Counted from the stretch's first letter, positions 1-8,708 are shown. The stretch is 64,000 nt of DNA from Planctomycetaceae bacterium (GCA_002723275.1 PBNZ01000030.1:162879-226878), one strand, 5' to 3'. Program-made: numbers and translations. The notes: generated by a model not told the origin, from the sequence alone.

Positions 1-537
1 TCAGGTGGGCTGCGCCGTCGTGTCGATCTTGCGAAAGGGTTGCTCCACCGTCCAAAGTTGTTGTTGCTGGATGAACCAAGCACCGGCTTGGATCCGGGGG
101 CTCGCAGCGATCTTTGGCGTTATCTACAACAGTTGCGAGATAATTTTGGCGTTACGATTGTGCTGACCTCTCACTTGTTGGAAGAGGCGGATCGAGCGGA
201 TCGTGTTGCGGTTCTCCATCTAGGGCAGATTGTTGCCCAAGGCACGCCCGCCGAACTTCGAGAGTCAGTAGGCGGAGATTCTATCTCCATTGAATGTGAA
301 CGACCGGCGGAATTGGCCGCGAAGATCAACCAGCAATTCGGCTTTGAAGTTTCTGTTGTCGATGACGTGATTCGCTTTCCCTGCTCCGATGGGGCGGTCG
401 GTGTTGCTCAAGTGATGCAAGAATACTCGGACGAGGTGCATTCGATTAAGCTCGGAAAGCCCACTCTCGAAGATGTTTTCATTGCAAAGACGGGGCACCG
501 TTTTTGGCAGGCGGAGGACGCAGCGGTCGCGTCTTGA
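1..537 (+). CDS. ABC transporter ATP-binding protein (5' truncated by window edge)
   Basis: The reading frame is open from base 1, so only the last ~178 residues are visible. They begin inside the ABC signature (SGGLRRR), followed by Walker B with D-loop (LLLLDEPSTGLDPG) and the switch histidine (LTSHLLEEAD). A C-terminal regulatory tail of about 80 residues follows, as in CcmA/NodI/DRR-type exporters. It would power the ABC-2 permease that starts 15 bp downstream. The following SCO1 and DUF420 genes suggest a role in cytochrome oxidase or copper biogenesis, by context only. The Walker A half lies outside the window. Confidence 0.93.
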   Translation, partial: SGGLRRRVDLAKGLLHRPKLLLLDEPSTGLDPGARSDLWRYLQQLRDNFGVTIVLTSHLLEEADRADRVAVLHLGQIVAQGTPAELRESVGGDSISIECERPAELAAKINQQFGFEVSVVDDVIRFPCSDGAVGVAQVMQEYSDEVHSIKLGKPTLEDVFIAKTGHRFWQAEDAAVAS

Positions 538-552
538 ACGCTCCTGGAATTT

Positions 553-1407
553 ATGTCGAAAAATAGTCAAGACAATACGACGACGATGGTGCTGCGGCCA
601 ACTCCCTGGCGTGCGGCAGCTATGTTGAGTTGGCGAGAGATGATCCGCTTCCTGCGACAGCGGAATCGGGTAATCGGCGCGGTGGGACAACCTATTCTAT
701 TCTGGTTGTTGTTCGGGACCGGAATGAATCGAACCTTCGATGTGCCCGGCCAGAATTTCAGCGAGTATTTCGTGCCCGGAACGCTCGTTTTGATCCTGCT
801 CTTCACCGCTATCTTTGCGACCATCTCGATCATTGAAGATCGCAAGGAAGGGTTTTTGCAGGCGGTTCTTGTGGCGCCGACGCCCCGTTGGTCACTCGTT
901 CTCGGCAAGGTGGTCGGGGGAACGATTTTAGCCGTCGGTCAGAGTTTGCTCTTTTTCGCTCTCTCACTAACATTAGGTATCCGGGTCGGTTTCGTAGATG
1001 CATTTGGCGTTGCTGTATTAATGGCGGTGCTCGCCATCGGCTTGACCTGCCTCGGCTTTGTGATCGCCTGGAAACTCGATTCGACGCAAGGTTTTCATGC
1101 CATCATGAATTTGTTGCTCATGCCTATGTGGCTTTTATCCGGTGCATTTTTTCCTGTACCCGTGCTCAATGCCGGTGCCGGATGGGGAGAAATGGCCTTG
1201 GCTGGAGTCATGCGCGTAAATCCTGTCACCTACGGCGTCGCTGGGATTCGCCAACTGATGTTTCCGGAGTTAGTCGACGGATGGAGTGGGGTGATTTGGC
1301 AGCCATCCCTTGCCGTCTGCTGGATTGTTACAGCTGCTTTTTCATTTTGCATGTTCCTGGGAGCGTCGCGGCTGGCGATGCGTCCGACACGTGGAGATTT
1401 GCTATGA
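553..1407 (+). CDS. ABC-2 type transporter permease
   Basis: A 284-residue inner-membrane protein with about six hydrophobic segments in the ABC-2 arrangement. The cytoplasmic N terminus (about 35 residues) is followed by a first membrane segment near residues 40-58. The loop ISIIEDRKEGF, typical of NodJ/DrrB-like permeases, comes before the third segment. It follows the ATPase gene by 15 bp, and its stop overlaps the ATG of the SCO1 gene by 4 bases (ATGA), so the three genes are translationally linked. The substrate is unknown. The oxidase-biogenesis neighbours suggest haem, copper or lipid export connected with respiration. Confidence 0.92.
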   Translation: MSKNSQDNTTTMVLRPTPWRAAAMLSWREMIRFLRQRNRVIGAVGQPILFWLLFGTGMNRTFDVPGQNFSEYFVPGTLVLILLFTAIFATISIIEDRKEGFLQAVLVAPTPRWSLVLGKVVGGTILAVGQSLLFFALSLTLGIRVGFVDAFGVAVLMAVLAIGLTCLGFVIAWKLDSTQGFHAIMNLLLMPMWLLSGAFFPVPVLNAGAGWGEMALAGVMRVNPVTYGVAGIRQLMFPELVDGWSGVIWQPSLAVCWIVTAAFSFCMFLGASRLAMRPTRGDLL

Positions 1408-2108
1408 GTCGCGCGGTAGTCTTTTGGCTTGGAATTTTGATGGTATTTGTGGGTGGCACGATCATTTGGTTTGGCACCAAGTACTCAGGCCGTCAGGTGG
1501 GCTCGGTGGCCGTGGTCGATGAAGACGCCGATCTCGATCCAAAAATGACATCGTTCGAGTTGATCGATCAAACCGGTTCCCGACTGAAATCTGAGGACCT
1601 TGATGGACAGGTCTGGGCGGGAAGCATCTTTTTCGCCAGCTGTCCGAGCACCTGCTACACGCAGAACGTACGCTTACAGCAGCTCGATACAGAGTTCGGA
1701 GAGCGGGGCCTGAAACTGATCAGTGTGACCTGCGACCCAGCCAACGACACGCCTGCAGCTCTGGCCGCCTACGCGAGTCGCTTCAATGCCGATTCCGATC
1801 GCTGGCACTTTCTTACCTCGCCTGACGCCGACTTCGAATACCTGAGACGTGTCGGTAATGACTTTTTCAATATTCCAGTCGCCGAAGAAACTCACACAAG
1901 CCAGGTCGTCGTCTTTGACCGCGATGGAAAAAATTGTGGTACGTTCGATATTCTCAAACATGAAGGCCAACTCGGACTCAAAAGTCTTGTTGACGAACTC
2001 TTGAGTGCATCGACAGCTGGTGATTCTACCGACGACGATACGTACGACTCGAACGACAATACTCCCGAGCCCCTCGAAGGGGAGGGTGCTGAGACGCCCG
2101 CCGCCTGA
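1404..2108 (+). CDS. SCO1/SenC family copper chaperone for cytochrome oxidase
   Basis: A 234-residue thioredoxin-fold protein anchored by one N-terminal membrane segment (about residues 5-23) and facing the periplasm. The copper-binding CxxxC is present as CPSTC at C80/C84, and the third ligand histidine is probably H164 in EETHTSQVVVFD. SCO proteins deliver copper to the CuA centre of cytochrome c oxidase subunit II. The start was set to the ATG at 1404 because it overlaps the permease stop (ATGA) and gives the membrane anchor at the right place. The frame is open much further upstream, but that part is antisense-like sequence over the permease. The last ~30 residues are an acidic low-complexity tail. 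Confidence 0.92.
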   Translation: MSRAVVFWLGILMVFVGGTIIWFGTKYSGRQVGSVAVVDEDADLDPKMTSFELIDQTGSRLKSEDLDGQVWAGSIFFASCPSTCYTQNVRLQQLDTEFGERGLKLISVTCDPANDTPAALAAYASRFNADSDRWHFLTSPDADFEYLRRVGNDFFNIPVAEETHTSQVVVFDRDGKNCGTFDILKHEGQLGLKSLVDELLSASTAGDSTDDDTYDSNDNTPEPLEGEGAETPAA

Positions 2109-2133
2109 AACGCATTGCCAGGAACGCGAAGAA

Positions 2134-2676
2134 ATGTCTCCTGAAGTTGTCAACACGTTACCGCATGTGAACGCATCCCTGAATGCCATCGCAACGCTCT
2201 TGCTGTTTAGCGGGTATGTGTTGATTCGCCAACGTCGTGAGGTGGCACACCGGCGCGTCATGTTGTCCTGTTTTGGTGTTTCTGTTTTGTTTCTGATTAC
2301 GTATCTGATCTATCATGCATATGCCGGAAGTAAACGCTTTCCGGACTACCCGGCTCAGGGGATACGAATCACCTATTTCGTGATTCTTTTTTCGCACATC
2401 GTGCTCGCAGCACTCGTTCCATTCATGGCGGTCGTGACCATTGTCCTCGGCTTACGGAACCGTCGACAGGCCCACCGACGTTGGGCGAAATGGACGTTTC
2501 CGATTTGGATGTACGTCTCAATTACCGGTGTTCTTGTCTATCTCATGCTATATCAGCTCTACCCACCACGAAAAGAAGCAGCTAAAATTGGAGTAGGGCA
2601 AGCGGAGCGGTCGATCACCAGAGTGGTGGACACCGTCTCCCAAATTCCCGGTCAACCTATCACGGCAATCAAGTAA
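2134..2676 (+). CDS. DUF420 family membrane protein
   Basis: A 180-residue integral membrane protein with four to five hydrophobic helices and histidines near helix ends (for example NTLPHVNASLN and FSHIVLAAL), the pattern of the DUF420 (PF04238) family. Members are often encoded beside cytochrome oxidase assembly genes, and some have been linked to oxidase maturation (CtaM-like). The start at 2134 lies after the SCO1 stop with an AGGAACG/GAAGAA purine stretch. An earlier in-frame start inside the SCO1 gene is unlikely. It sits between SCO1 and a small CPTC membrane protein in one co-directional run. Confidence 0.88.
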   Translation: MSPEVVNTLPHVNASLNAIATLLLFSGYVLIRQRREVAHRRVMLSCFGVSVLFLITYLIYHAYAGSKRFPDYPAQGIRITYFVILFSHIVLAALVPFMAVVTIVLGLRNRRQAHRRWAKWTFPIWMYVSITGVLVYLMLYQLYPPRKEAAKIGVGQAERSITRVVDTVSQIPGQPITAIK

Positions 2677-2683
2677 ATTCATC

Positions 2684-2950
2684 ATGAAGAGTCGCGTAAT
2701 CATCCTCAGTGTGTTCGCTTGCATCTTGATGCTTGCGTCCGTGTGTGAGGCGTGTCCCACTTGCAAACAGGGGATTGCCGAAGGCGGTGATCATGCACGA
2801 GTGATTGAAGGCTACTTTTGGAGCATCTTGTTCATGATGTCCATGCCGTTCTTGATCCTGACTTCGCTCTGCTCCTACTTCTATCTGATTGTTCGAAAGG
2901 CACGGGCAATGCAGCCCGTCGGTTTCGGCATGGCCGGTCAACAGTCTTGA
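2684..2950 (+). CDS. Small exported/membrane protein with CPTC motif
   Basis: An 88-residue protein with an N-terminal signal-like hydrophobic stretch (residues 4-20), then CEACPTC (C21, C24, C27) and one membrane segment (about 46-72) ending in positively charged residues. The cysteine cluster lies just after the expected cleavage or anchor site, so it would face the periplasm. I do not recognise a named family. Its place directly after SCO1 and DUF420 genes (7 bp after the stop) suggests a role in copper or haem delivery to an oxidase, as inference. Its 3' end overlaps the convergent DUF983 gene by 13 bp. Confidence 0.8.
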   Translation: MKSRVIILSVFACILMLASVCEACPTCKQGIAEGGDHARVIEGYFWSILFMMSMPFLILTSLCSYFYLIVRKARAMQPVGFGMAGQQS

Positions 2951-3339
2951 TTTGGCCGATCGGCAGAAGGCGTTGAGTTCGGCCTCGCTTGGCGCTGATA
3001 TGGGTCAAAGCACTCGTCCATTCCGAGCCATAAACTTCTTGCATGTTGGAAAAATAGGAGTGGAAAGACCATCGCAAATCCGAGCCCAAGGAACAACGCG
3101 CCGTTTTGGCTGAGCGTTCTAATCAGCGTCAGGATTGGAAAACTAATGGCGAGGATTAACGCTGTTAGCCCGTAATTGAAATAGATCGCGCCCAGGTAGA
3201 AGCCGCTTTCGCGTTGGAACGGATAGTCACAATTAGAGCACTTGTCGTTCATTGCGATGAAGCCGCGAAAAAGTCGTCCACGTCCACAATCAGGACAGCG
3301 GAGCAAGCAAGCTCGAGAGAATCGTCGTAACAACTTCAA
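2938..3339 (-). CDS. DUF983 family zinc-ribbon membrane protein
   Basis: A 133-residue protein whose N terminus carries two CxxC pairs (CPDC at 15-18, CSNC at 34-37). These form a zinc ribbon with the CPDCGRGRLF start characteristic of DUF983. Two hydrophobic segments follow (about 53-72 and 81-98). DUF983 genes are frequently found in cytochrome oxidase operons of other bacteria, which fits the neighbouring SCO1/DUF420 genes even though this gene runs in the opposite direction. Its biochemical function is not established. Confidence 0.88.
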   Translation of the reverse strand: MKLLRRFSRACLLRCPDCGRGRLFRGFIAMNDKCSNCDYPFQRESGFYLGAIYFNYGLTALILAISFPILTLIRTLSQNGALFLGLGFAMVFPLLFFQHARSLWLGMDECFDPYQRQARPNSTPSADRPNQDC

Positions 3340-3550
3340 GGGGAGCTCTCCCTGGTTGCCGATGAGTCAGACGTGCGAGACGACTTCGAATGGGGAGCAC
3401 TGATTTTCAGTTTCGAACAGCCTTTGCGGCCCTCTCGTTCATCCTAACCCAAGTCCGAATCAGACGATAGGTTTCGCGATACTTGCGGTCACGAAGGCCT
3501 CCGCGGGGCGACCCTTGCGACTGACTCTAGCGTGGCGTACATTCGGGGCT

Positions 3551-3733
3551 ATGAATATGGTAGGTCGCTTACTGCAAATCGCCGGTTTAACCGTTTTACC
3601 TGTCGCCGTGCTCTTGGAGATGATGGGACGCTTGGGGCGTCGCGGATTGAGCGACATGTTGCTGCTCATGGTTTTCGGCGCGGTCTCCTTCTATCTGGGC
3701 CGATATCTCGAAGGTTACGCTCGCTCGCACTAA
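3551..3733 (+). CDS. Small hypothetical membrane protein
   Basis: About 60 residues with two hydrophobic stretches (VGRLLQIAGLTVLPVAVLLEM and LLLMVFGAVSFYLGRYLEGY) and a GRLGRR linker. This looks like a two-helix hairpin protein with a short basic loop. The ATG at 3551 was preferred over an upstream start at 3515 because the hydrophobic part begins directly after it. I do not recognise a domain. No close operon partner: it is divergent from the DUF983 gene and convergent with the mutase gene. Confidence 0.65.
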   Translation: MNMVGRLLQIAGLTVLPVAVLLEMMGRLGRRGLSDMLLLMVFGAVSFYLGRYLEGYARSH

Positions 3734-3856
3734 ACCACGAGTTTCGAGCGAGCCGATACTGTCAGGTTCTCAGGTGACGATCAGCTTGAGACGCGCGTGA
3801 GTGCGTCTGTTGCGTTAGACATGATAAGCTTTGCCCGCTGAGCTGGACCAATTCGA

Positions 3857-5062
3857 TTAGGCTCCGAATTTGCCGAGTTTGCCGGCATTCGCCAACGCAA
3901 GGCTCATCAGATATTTTGCTTCGAAATGTCCCAAGCCACCCGTAATGCACTCGCGTTCGCTAAACGCTTGCTTGCCGTCAGGACGGCAGCAATCAGAGAC
4001 CAATAAAGTCGGCACGGGATGCCAACTGTGGCTCTTCAGGAAACTCGGAGTGCTGTGATCACCGGTGACGATCAAGACGTCGGGATTCAAAGCGGTGACG
4101 CGAGGGATGATGGCGTCGAAATCTTCAGTTCGAGCAACCTTCGCATCAAAGTTGCCGTCCTCTCCCGTACTGTCCGTGTACTTGTAGTGGATGAAGAAAA
4201 AGTCGTACTCCTCCCAATGTTTTTCGAGGAGATCGATCTGTTCAGCAAGGGTTTGCGCTTGTCCGACAATGTTCATGCCGACGAGTCGGGCGAGTCCCTT
4301 GTACATCGGATAGACAGCGATCGCGGCAGCAGTGAGGCCGTAAACCTCTTCATAGCTGGGAAGCTGCGGGCGAGCAGCGAAGCCTCGCATCGTCAAACCG
4401 TTGGCTTGTTTTTGATCCGATAGAAGTTCAACGGCCTGACGCGTGAATTCGGCCGCCACTTCGGCAGTTCGTTGGCTTGCATCATTCCTGGCATGAGGAG
4501 CCAGAGGGGGCACGCCAGTCTTTTGAGGATCGGTGTCGTCAACTTCGCCGGCTAAGCCTTCACCTCGCAGAACAACCACGAATCGGTGTTCCTTGACGGG
4601 CTCGACGAAGACTTTGATGCCTGGGATCGAAACCTCGCGAAGGCGAATCGCCAGGGGAGCACTATCCTCGCTCGCAATCCGACCTGCGCGTCGATCGGTG
4701 ATATTTCCGTTCTCATCGAGCGTGCAGAAGTTGCAGCGAATGGCTACGTCGCCCTGTTGAAGCTCGAAGCCGATGCCCGTTGCCTCCAGAGCGCCACGGC
4801 CAATCAAGTATTGGATCGGATCGTAGCCGAAGAGGCCAAGGTGTCCTGGCCCACTGCCAGGGCTGATGCCCAACTTGACGGGGATACTGGCACCTTGGAT
4901 GCCCTGAGTTGCCAGGGCGTCGAGATTGGGGGTCTTCGCGGCCTCAAGCTCGGTTTGACCGTCGGCAGACTGTGGAAGGCCGCCAAGGCCATCCGCGACT
5001 AGCATGACGATTTTTGATTCGTTCTTCACGTGAAGCGAACGAGTGAGATCATGAATATCCAT
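3857..5062 (-). CDS. apgM: Cofactor-independent phosphoglycerate mutase, archaeal ApgM type
   Basis: A 401-residue alkaline-phosphatase-superfamily enzyme. Metal-binding stretches are visible near the N terminus (VMLVADGLGG), in the middle (IHYKYTDSTGEDGNFDAKV) and near the C terminus (VTGDHSTPS). The phosphorylatable serine region is GISPGSGPGHLGLFGYDP. ApgM interconverts 2- and 3-phosphoglycerate in glycolysis. The length matches ApgM (~400 aa). A closely related subfamily (TIGR02535) has been proposed to be an alternative homoserine kinase, and I cannot separate the two by eye. The start is the ATG at 5062 (MDIHDLTRSLH); the frame is open further upstream without family-like sequence. Confidence 0.85.
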   Translation of the reverse strand: MDIHDLTRSLHVKNESKIVMLVADGLGGLPQSADGQTELEAAKTPNLDALATQGIQGASIPVKLGISPGSGPGHLGLFGYDPIQYLIGRGALEATGIGFELQQGDVAIRCNFCTLDENGNITDRRAGRIASEDSAPLAIRLREVSIPGIKVFVEPVKEHRFVVVLRGEGLAGEVDDTDPQKTGVPPLAPHARNDASQRTAEVAAEFTRQAVELLSDQKQANGLTMRGFAARPQLPSYEEVYGLTAAAIAVYPMYKGLARLVGMNIVGQAQTLAEQIDLLEKHWEEYDFFFIHYKYTDSTGEDGNFDAKVARTEDFDAIIPRVTALNPDVLIVTGDHSTPSFLKSHSWHPVPTLLVSDCCRPDGKQAFSERECITGGLGHFEAKYLMSLALANAGKLGKFGA

Positions 5063-5676
5063 GGAATTATTTCTTCTCCGCGAAAATGTGAGAGTTTCTC
5101 GTCTGATTTTGGCTTCAGGGCAGCCTACTGTGGTAACAAAATGCTCACCACGTAAAAAGGTGGCGGCTCGGGGTTCCCGGTCACTTGCCTGGTCACTCAA
5201 ACCTCGCTGGCCAATCCGTGAGCTCAAAATAAGCCCAAAAAAGCCCAGAACTGACGAAGATGTCAGCCGAAGATTTCGGAGAGTTGACGCCACTCATTTA
5301 CGCTCACGTAAATCCTTACGGCTCATTCGAACTGGACATGGAGACGCGATTGCCCATTGATTTCGTTGAATTGGCGGCATGAACTGGACGTTGGTCGCGA
5401 TATCATTCTTCTCGAGATTGTCAGAAGGAGTGTACTGGCCTCTCCGGATGCGACGATACGGTCGAACGGTTTAGGGTTTTGAACACCATTGGACCCACTT
5501 CTCTGACAAGTCAAAAAGCGCGTTGGGTGATGGAATAGACGCGATTTTGGAATGCTCCGAAGTGCAAGAGGTGTCATCTCCGTGTGGACACCGTTGAAGA
5601 TAAACCGCGACAGAAAACTGATGAAGATTATCCAATTTCGGTCCGTTTAGAGCACATCGAACCAGTAAGATAAGGG
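5063..5676. other. Intergenic stretch with a possible transposase remnant
   Basis: About 610 bases between the mutase and the polysaccharide-degrading enzyme, both on the minus strand. Apart from a short open frame at 5233-5382 that looks like a transposase C-terminal tail (listed separately), I see no coding frame of convincing quality. A small inverted repeat (ATTTACGCTCACGTAAAT) lies inside that remnant near 5297-5314. Confidence 0.6.
5233..5382 (+). pseudogene. Possible C-terminal remnant of a Tn3-family transposase
   Basis: A short open frame, in which ATG 5260 to TGA 5382 gives 40 residues. It contains [14 protein letters not shown] followed by [11 protein letters not shown]. This resembles the conserved tail of Tn3-type TnpA proteins, where a Leu-Ser-Pro segment is followed by a His-Ile-Asn element, then Gly and an aromatic residue near the end. 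Nothing upstream in the frame continues the match (stop at 5230), so if real it is only the last few dozen codons of a lost gene. The similarity is from memory and short. An orphan small ORF is the alternative. Confidence 0.35.
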
Positions 5677-7791
5677 CTACTCGTCCAGAACCCAGGAAAG
5701 GGGAGTGTACTTGATGGATTGACTTTCGAAAATGGGTTCCGTGAAGTAAATCAAATCTATGTGGGGCCCGCCGGCGTTTGAACTGAGTGTGATCACGTTC
5801 TCTCCTGTGTTCATTGCCACGTCCACCACCTGGCCGTTCCATTTATTCCAGTTCGTAGAGCCTGTAAAGGTCATCACCTGCGGCGTGGACCCGTTCACCA
5901 CGAGGTCCATTTGCTTATCAGTGCCGGAACCATTGGCCCAGACTATGACCATTTTGAAAGACCCGGTTTGCGGTGAATTCACCTGCCATGAGATGGAAGC
6001 GGCACCTGCGTTCGATTGGACATAACCTGTACCTGAATAACCCCATCCCTCCTGTTTTACTTCCGCGCCTTTGAAGTTTGCTTTTTCCGCCTCCATAAAC
6101 CCCTGAAGCGTCGGTATGGGGACATCAAGCCAGTTGTCTACCGCGATTACGCGGGCCGTCCAGTCATAATGAACGGCCCACAGATCTGTGAACGACTCAG
6201 TCCATTTCAACAGCCCATGACCGCCGTAGGCCGCGGACTTCAGGCTCACCTTTCCGTTGGCTAGGCGGGCATCCCATACAAATTGCCATCTCTCATCCAG
6301 CGACTCGGGCACAACGGTTGTGCTAATGCAGCGGCGGGCCGCCTCAATTCGCTTTTCCAAGAATTGTGCAGGAGTCCACCGGGCATTGCCTTTGAACAGA
6401 CGCCGCCACCCGGCAAGGCCTTCAGACTGGAGTAGCGATAACATTTTTTCAGCGCCCGACAACTGAACTTTTAGAGTTGTGTACCTTGGATGGCCGCCTT
6501 CCGCTATGCTGAGCTCTTGCAGTGCATTGGGCCAGGTCGAAGGCTGGTCATAGCGATACGACTTGTAGCCGGCAGTCCAGGCTTCTGTCCCATCCGGAAG
6601 GTATTCCGAAGGCCAGCCCACGGGCGTCAGTGAAGCCTCTTCAAACCACGGATGTTTGGGTGCCCTGGATCCATGGGGATGCTCCATCGATCGCAACCAA
6701 GCGATGGTCTCTTCAAACAGGATGCGGTAACGTTCTTCGCCTGTCATCACATAAAACCAAATCATCATCGGCAATGTAAAACGATTGGCAGTGCGTGGTT
6801 CTATGTTTAAGCCTTCGTGATGCCTAGCAGGCACGGGCTCGTTGAGGCGGTTATAATTATCTGCCCAGCCGCGGGTTGCACCCTCACCCAGGTGAGTAAG
6901 AAATATCCATTGCCCGAGCTTGGAACTGTATTTCAGATACTTGGAGTCTTTGGTCAGGTGGTACATGGCCATTGTGGTCATGAAGCCGTCGTAGGTGGCA
7001 TGGTCACTGTATGAACCACCGTTGGGCACGCCCCTATCTCTATCGTCACCGCTTGCGTACGCATCTCCTATCGCACGAGTCTTGCCGTCCCAATAATCGG
7101 GGGAACACCCCCAATCGTGATACTGAACTCTTTCAAAGAACAGGTCACCCCATTTTTTTGCGCTCTCTAAATACTTTTCCTCGCCTGTCAATTTGTAAGC
7201 ATAAAGCATCAGGCAAAAGGCCGGATACTGATAGGCGTCCTCTATTCGGGCCACACCAAGCGGATGCTTGTGTTTGCGAGCGACAGCCGCTGTAGCTTTG
7301 CCCCCTCTCTCCAAAATCGCGCTACCGGGAAAACTTCCGTTCTCGTGCTGAATTTGATAAAAGAAATTCGCGGTTCTTAATCCGGCCTGCAGATAGGCAT
7401 CATCGCCAAAGGTTTCATAGGCCCGTAGAAACCGGGCGGCAGCCGGCGGCAAATGCCCTTCCTCGAGGTCAACTTTGACTGAATCGGTAGTCCAATCTCG
7501 GTTCTTGGGCGGATAAACTCCATACTCTCCGTATCTTTCTATGAGTTTATCCAACGACTCCCGCACAGCCTTCTCACACTTTGCATACGTCGCCGCGTCT
7601 ATTTTCGCGAGAAGTGCGTCGAGCGTTTCCTGCTGCCTATCACCGGCAGTGGGCAGCACTACCTGATCGCTACGCACCTGAACCTTGCCGCCGACAACCG
7701 TCTTATCCTGAGCGGTGGCAGTTCCCCCGAGTAGTGGCTCCAGAACAAATAGTGTGATAGCGGTGATTGCCGCTATTGTTGACGACTCCAC
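5677..7791 (-). CDS. Secreted polysaccharide lyase/hydrolase-like protein with C-terminal CBM35-like module
   Basis: About 704 residues. The proposed start is GTG at 7791, because a good GGGAG ribosome site lies 7 bases upstream and a signal peptide follows directly (hydrophobic AAITAITLFVLEPL, cleavage near TATAQ/D). The frame is open to 7995, but the extra residues look non-coding. The catalytic part (about 60-560) is helical, with repeated elements such as FLRAYETFGDDAYLQAG and MLYAYKLTGEEKYLESAKKW. This is typical of alpha/alpha-toroid pectate-lyase or unsaturated-uronidase-like enzymes. The last ~125 residues (EAEKANFKGA to HIDLIYF) form a CBM6/CBM35-type beta-sandwich. The exact sugar specificity is unknown. 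Its neighbours are decayed mobile-element pieces. Confidence 0.8.
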   Translation of the reverse strand: MESSTIAAITAITLFVLEPLLGGTATAQDKTVVGGKVQVRSDQVVLPTAGDRQQETLDALLAKIDAATYAKCEKAVRESLDKLIERYGEYGVYPPKNRDWTTDSVKVDLEEGHLPPAAARFLRAYETFGDDAYLQAGLRTANFFYQIQHENGSFPGSAILERGGKATAAVARKHKHPLGVARIEDAYQYPAFCLMLYAYKLTGEEKYLESAKKWGDLFFERVQYHDWGCSPDYWDGKTRAIGDAYASGDDRDRGVPNGGSYSDHATYDGFMTTMAMYHLTKDSKYLKYSSKLGQWIFLTHLGEGATRGWADNYNRLNEPVPARHHEGLNIEPRTANRFTLPMMIWFYVMTGEERYRILFEETIAWLRSMEHPHGSRAPKHPWFEEASLTPVGWPSEYLPDGTEAWTAGYKSYRYDQPSTWPNALQELSIAEGGHPRYTTLKVQLSGAEKMLSLLQSEGLAGWRRLFKGNARWTPAQFLEKRIEAARRCISTTVVPESLDERWQFVWDARLANGKVSLKSAAYGGHGLLKWTESFTDLWAVHYDWTARVIAVDNWLDVPIPTLQGFMEAEKANFKGAEVKQEGWGYSGTGYVQSNAGAASISWQVNSPQTGSFKMVIVWANGSGTDKQMDLVVNGSTPQVMTFTGSTNWNKWNGQVVDVAMNTGENVITLSSNAGGPHIDLIYFTEPIFESQSIKYTPLSWVLDE

Positions 7792-8110
7792 TCTTGTACT
7801 CCCATTTTCTGTAATGCCTATTCGGTATTGACGCCGAAACTCGGCATGGCAAAGCTGTTTCCAAAAGACCAGCCTTCCAGCTGCTCCTATTTTTAACCCA
7901 GTGGCTGAATCGTCGTCACCCTCAACGGCGAATTCACTGCGGTCGTCATCACCGCTGAGGATAGAGCGAGTTCCTACCAGACGTCGGTTTGACACACTTC
8001 ATGCAGCCACAGGTAAAGGCATTCATTGTTTTGATAAGGTTTCTAAACATTCCCGAATTTACCCGCTTTTCGGAATGTTCGTTGGCCTGAAGTGCCGAAG
8101 TCCTGTGAAT
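7792..8110. other. Non-coding stretch upstream of the secreted enzyme
   Basis: About 320 bases between the start of the minus-strand secreted enzyme and the recombinase remnant. It should hold the promoter of the enzyme gene, but I could not point to a convincing -35/-10 pair. No gene-like frame is supported here. Confidence 0.5.
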
Positions 8111-8708
8111 ATGAGCACCTTAAAGAAGCAGTCCTAAGCATCGTTTTCGGGAAAGTTATCACCAGCGAAGCCCAAGAACGCCGATGTCTGTCCGCGTGAA
8201 TACCTCACTCACAGGGAAGTCACTCGAGTGATGAAGGCGGCATCGAAGTTTGGTTACCACGGTCATCGCGACTCAACACTAATCTTCGTAAGCTAACGTA
8301 ACGGGTTTCGAGTGTCGGAACTTGTCGCTCTCGACTGGAACCAAGTGGAACTCGACGGTGATCGAATGCATGTGAGTCGTTCCAAAGACGAATTCACCCA
8401 ATTCGCGGCCCAGAAATCAGAGCACTGCGTCGCCTGAAAATGGAATATCTGGAATCTCCCTACGTTTTGTCACGGAACGAAAGCGACCAATTACGGATTC
8501 AGAAATTTGCAAAATGGCTGCCCGAGCTGAAAAAAATGCGGACTTCGAATTCCCTGTTCATCCGCACATGCTTCGTAACGCCACCGGCTACAAGCTCGCA
8601 AATGATGGTCACGACAGTCGTGCCATTCAGCAGTATCTTGGCCACAAGCACATCTAGCGCACGGTTCGCTTCACCGAACTGGCCTCCAACCGTTTTCAGG
8701 ATACCTGA
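8111..8708 (+). pseudogene. Decayed FimB/FimE-type tyrosine recombinase (integrase)
   Basis: Three frames together reconstruct most of a ~200-residue tyrosine recombinase. Frame 1 (from ATG 8111) gives PREYLTHREVTRVMKAA, GHRDSTLIFVS, then FRVSELVALDWNQVEL (box I with the catalytic Arg). Frame 2 (from about 8407) gives GPEIRALRRLKMEYLESPYV. Frame 3 (from about 8508) gives AARAEKNADFEFPVHPHMLRNATGYKLAND, listed here only in part, and QYLGHKHI. The order matches FimB/FimE. There are in-frame stops at about 8135, 8294 and 8655 and two frameshifts. The HxLRH box reads HMLRN, and the nucleophile tyrosine of the TVRYTE motif is Phe (TVRFTE). The gene cannot encode an active recombinase. Confidence 0.88.

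Noticed and set aside
888-1403. Upstream extension of the SCO1 frame
   Set aside because: It overlaps the ABC permease in another frame and encodes Arg/Cys-rich sequence without structure; the ATG at 1404 gives the membrane anchor and coupled translation.
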